8,579 nucleotides of DNA from Azorhizobium sp943369575. Lineage in GTDB: Bacteria > Pseudomonadota > Alphaproteobacteria > Rhizobiales > Xanthobacteraceae. The translations under genes and the position numbers were made by a program. Positions 6,767-8,579 of the stretch are shown one piece after another. Under the pieces are notes generated by a model that ran no database searches, had not been told where the DNA came from, and saw only the letters and a list, made by a program, of their open reading frames with translations. The DNA lies in assembly GCA_943369575.1 (NCBI GenBank), contig CALRNP020000236.1:1-8579 (forward strand). The letters run 5' to 3'. How positions within the stretch are numbered: position 1 is the first letter of the stretch; the number at the start of each line of letters is the position of its first letter.

Positions 6767-8494
6767 TCAGCGGAACAGGTTGCGCTTTGCCAGTTCCAGC
6801 AGTTCGTCGCCGCGGCCGTTGATGATGGCGCGGGCGGCATAGAGCGAGAAGCCCAGCGCCTGCTCCGCCTTGATGGCGGGGGGCATTACCAGTTCCATCT
6901 TGTCGGTGACCACGTCCACTACCGCCGGCCCATCATGGGCCAGCGCCTTTTCCAGCGCGCCCTTCACGTCGGCGGGGTCTTCCACCCGGATGCCGAGGAT
7001 ACCGATGGCGTTGGCCATGGCGGCGAAGTCCGGATTGTGCAGGTCGGTGCCCACGTTGAGGAAGCCGGCCGCCTTCATCTCCATGTCCACGAAGCCCAGC
7101 AGGCCGTTGTTGAAGATCACGATCTTCACCGGCAGCTGCAATTGGCGCAGGGAGAGGATGTCGCCCATCAGCATGGAGAAGCCGCCGTCGCCGGACAGCG
7201 AGATCACCTGCCGGCCCGGGAAGGTGCCCTGGGCGCCGATGGCCTGGGGCATGGCATTGGCCATGGAGCCGTGGATCAGCGAACCGATCAGCCGCCGCTT
7301 GCCGTTCATGGCGATATAGCGCGCCGCCCAGACCGTGGTCTCGCCCACATCGACGCTGAACACGGCATCGTCCGCCGCCACCTCGTCGATGACCTTGGCC
7401 AGATACTGCGGGTGAATGGGTGTATCGCCCGGCTTGCCCACCGCCAGTGCGTCGAGATCACGGCGAGAGGTGGTGTAATGGGCCTGCACTTTCTTGAGGA
7501 AGCTGTCGTCGGTGTGGGGGGTGAGGCGGGCCAGCAGGGTGGCCAGTGTCGGCTTGACGTCGCCCACCAGTCCGAGGTCGAGCCGGGTGCGGCGGCCGAG
7601 ATTTTCGGGTCGGATGTCGATCTGCACCACCTTGGCGTCGGTGGGGTAGAATTGCCGATAGGGGAAATCGGTGCCGACCATCAGCAGCAGTTCGGCGTCC
7701 AGCATGGCGTGATAGCCGGAGGCAAAGCCGATGAAGCCGGTCATCCCTACGTCGTAGGGATTGTCATATTCCACGAACGGCTTGCCGCGCAGGGTGTGGA
7801 CCACGGGCGCCTTCAGTGTCGAGGCCAGCGCCACCACTTCATCATGAGCCCCCTCGCAACCGCCGCCGGCGAGGATGGTGATGCGGGAGGCGCTGCTAGC
7901 CAAGGCGCACAGCTTGTCCAGTTCGGTGTCGGGGGGCACGACGGTCGGGAAGGCGATGTCGGTCCAGGCGCCATCGGTGCGGCCCTCGGCCATTTGCAGG
8001 GCCACGTCACCGGGAATGACGATCACCGCTACGCCTTGCTTCTGGATCGCCGTGCGCATGGCGATCTCTAGGATCCGCGGCATCTGCGACGGGCTCGACA
8101 CCATCTCGCAATAATGGCTGCATTCCTTGAACAGGCTTTCCGGATGGGTTTCCTGGAAATAGCCGGAGCCGATCTCGGGGCTGGGAATGTGCGCGGCGAT
8201 GGCCAGCACCGGGGTGCGGGTGCGGTGGCAATCGAACAGGCCGTTGATGAGGTGGAGGTTGCCGGGGCCGCAGGAACCGGCGCACACCGCCAGCTTGCCG
8301 GTCAATTGCGCTTCGGCGCCGGCGGCAAAAGCGGCCACTTCCTCGTGGCGCACATGCATCCACTGAATCTGCGGCGTGGCGCGCAGCGCGTCGGTGAAGC
8401 CGTTGAGGCTGTCGCCCACCACGCCCCACACGCGCTCCACGCCCGCCGATGCCAAAGTCCGTGCCATGACATCCGCTACGCGAGTTCCGGCCAT
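6767..8494 (-). CDS. poxB: Pyruvate:quinone oxidoreductase (pyruvate oxidase, acetate-forming)
   Basis: This 575-residue protein resembles E. coli PoxB (572 residues) nearly end to end from memory. That enzyme is a peripheral membrane ThDP/FAD protein that converts pyruvate to acetate and CO2 and passes electrons to ubiquinone. The N-terminal ThDP (PYR) domain holds the catalytic Glu51 in RHEEVAAFAAGAEAQL and the conserved SCGPGNLHLINGLFDCHR. The central FAD domain, about 180-340, includes VEYDNPYDVGMTGFIGF and FPYRQFYPTDAKVVQIDI. The C-terminal PP domain carries the ThDP/Mg motif, GDG at 435-437 to Asn462-Asn463. The last 26 residues (SLYAARAIINGRGDELLELA and onward) match the amphipathic lipid-binding peptide by which PoxB is activated at the membrane. 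The start at 8494 is preferred over 8512 because AAGGAG sits six bases before it and the shorter N-terminus aligns with PoxB. It stands alone in the window and converges with the pump operon, 49 bases away. Acetolactate synthase is the main look-alike, excluded by the C-terminal peptide. Confidence 0.95.
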   Translation of the reverse strand: MAGTRVADVMARTLASAGVERVWGVVGDSLNGFTDALRATPQIQWMHVRHEEVAAFAAGAEAQLTGKLAVCAGSCGPGNLHLINGLFDCHRTRTPVLAIAAHIPSPEIGSGYFQETHPESLFKECSHYCEMVSSPSQMPRILEIAMRTAIQKQGVAVIVIPGDVALQMAEGRTDGAWTDIAFPTVVPPDTELDKLCALASSASRITILAGGGCEGAHDEVVALASTLKAPVVHTLRGKPFVEYDNPYDVGMTGFIGFASGYHAMLDAELLLMVGTDFPYRQFYPTDAKVVQIDIRPENLGRRTRLDLGLVGDVKPTLATLLARLTPHTDDSFLKKVQAHYTTSRRDLDALAVGKPGDTPIHPQYLAKVIDEVAADDAVFSVDVGETTVWAARYIAMNGKRRLIGSLIHGSMANAMPQAIGAQGTFPGRQVISLSGDGGFSMLMGDILSLRQLQLPVKIVIFNNGLLGFVDMEMKAAGFLNVGTDLHNPDFAAMANAIGILGIRVEDPADVKGALEKALAHDGPAVVDVVTDKMELVMPPAIKAEQALGFSLYAARAIINGRGDELLELAKRNLFR

Positions 8495-8500
8495 GGGGTT

Positions 8501-8506
8501 CTCCTT
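8501..8506 (-). promoter_or_regulatory. Ribosome binding site deciding the poxB start
   Basis: AAGGAG on the minus strand, six bases before ATG 8494. The alternative ATG at 8512 would place this motif inside its own coding sequence and has no comparable site in front of it. Confidence 0.75.
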
Positions 8507-8579
8507 CGTCATAAACAGGGTTGAGCTTATCCCACCGCGCTGCGTCGGCGAACCAGATCTTCAAATCACGTCGTCGCCG

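Noticed and set aside
6677..8071. 464-residue open frame on the plus strand opposite poxB
   Set aside because: It is rich in His, Gly, Gln and Val as expected for the antisense of a GC-rich gene, has no recognisable domain, begins inside the end of the RND gene, runs through the terminator, and lies opposite an unmistakable PoxB.
8495..8512. Six-residue N-terminal extension of PoxB
   Set aside because: The strong Shine-Dalgarno AAGGAG lies within these codons and serves ATG 8494.
8513..8579. Promoter for poxB
   Set aside because: GATAAG-like and TTGAAG-like hexamers are present on the minus strand, but the spacing between them is about 27 bases, so I could not assemble a credible -35/-10 pair.

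Overview
The window is ordinary, GC-rich, densely coded chromosomal DNA of a proteobacterium. Protein style (amidase, TetR, RND pump, PoxB), high G/C at third codon positions and short leaders suggest an alphaproteobacterium, possibly of the Rhizobiales/Xanthobacter type. That placement is inference; there is no rRNA or other marker. I see no insertion sequence, phage gene, tRNA, rRNA or CRISPR array.

Layout: (1) Positions 1-1660, plus strand: the probable tail of an upstream gene, a 69-residue unidentified protein, and an amidase-signature hydrolase with a complete Lys-Ser-Ser triad. The small ORF and the amidase overlap by 4 bases, which suggests coupled translation and possibly a GatC/AtzG-like accessory chain with its hydrolase. 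(2) Positions 1661-6755, plus strand: an efflux cassette made of a TetR-family repressor, a lipoprotein membrane-fusion (adaptor) protein and a 1038-residue RND inner-membrane transporter, closed by a strong terminator. No outer-membrane channel gene is present, so the pump must use one encoded elsewhere. (3) Positions 6767-8494, minus strand: poxB, a pyruvate:quinone oxidoreductase that is very close to the E. coli enzyme, including its C-terminal lipid-binding peptide. It converges on the pump operon.

The most informative non-coding signal is a repeated operator-like element. The 22-base pattern TGATG-N12-CATCA occurs once in front of tetR (1739-1760) and once in front of the adaptor gene (2432-2453), ending 23 and 24 bases before the respective start codons, with similarity continuing into the flanks. 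Both lie in short AT-rich islands and overlap candidate promoter elements. The simplest reading is that the TetR protein represses both itself and the pump, and that an unknown substrate releases it.

I corrected three start sites: the adaptor starts at 2478 (not 2370), the RND transporter at 3601 (not 3502) and PoxB at 8494 (not 8512), each supported by a Shine-Dalgarno sequence at good spacing. I found nothing that I can defend as a wholly new biological system; the operator pair and the small-protein/amidase pair are the parts most worth following up.
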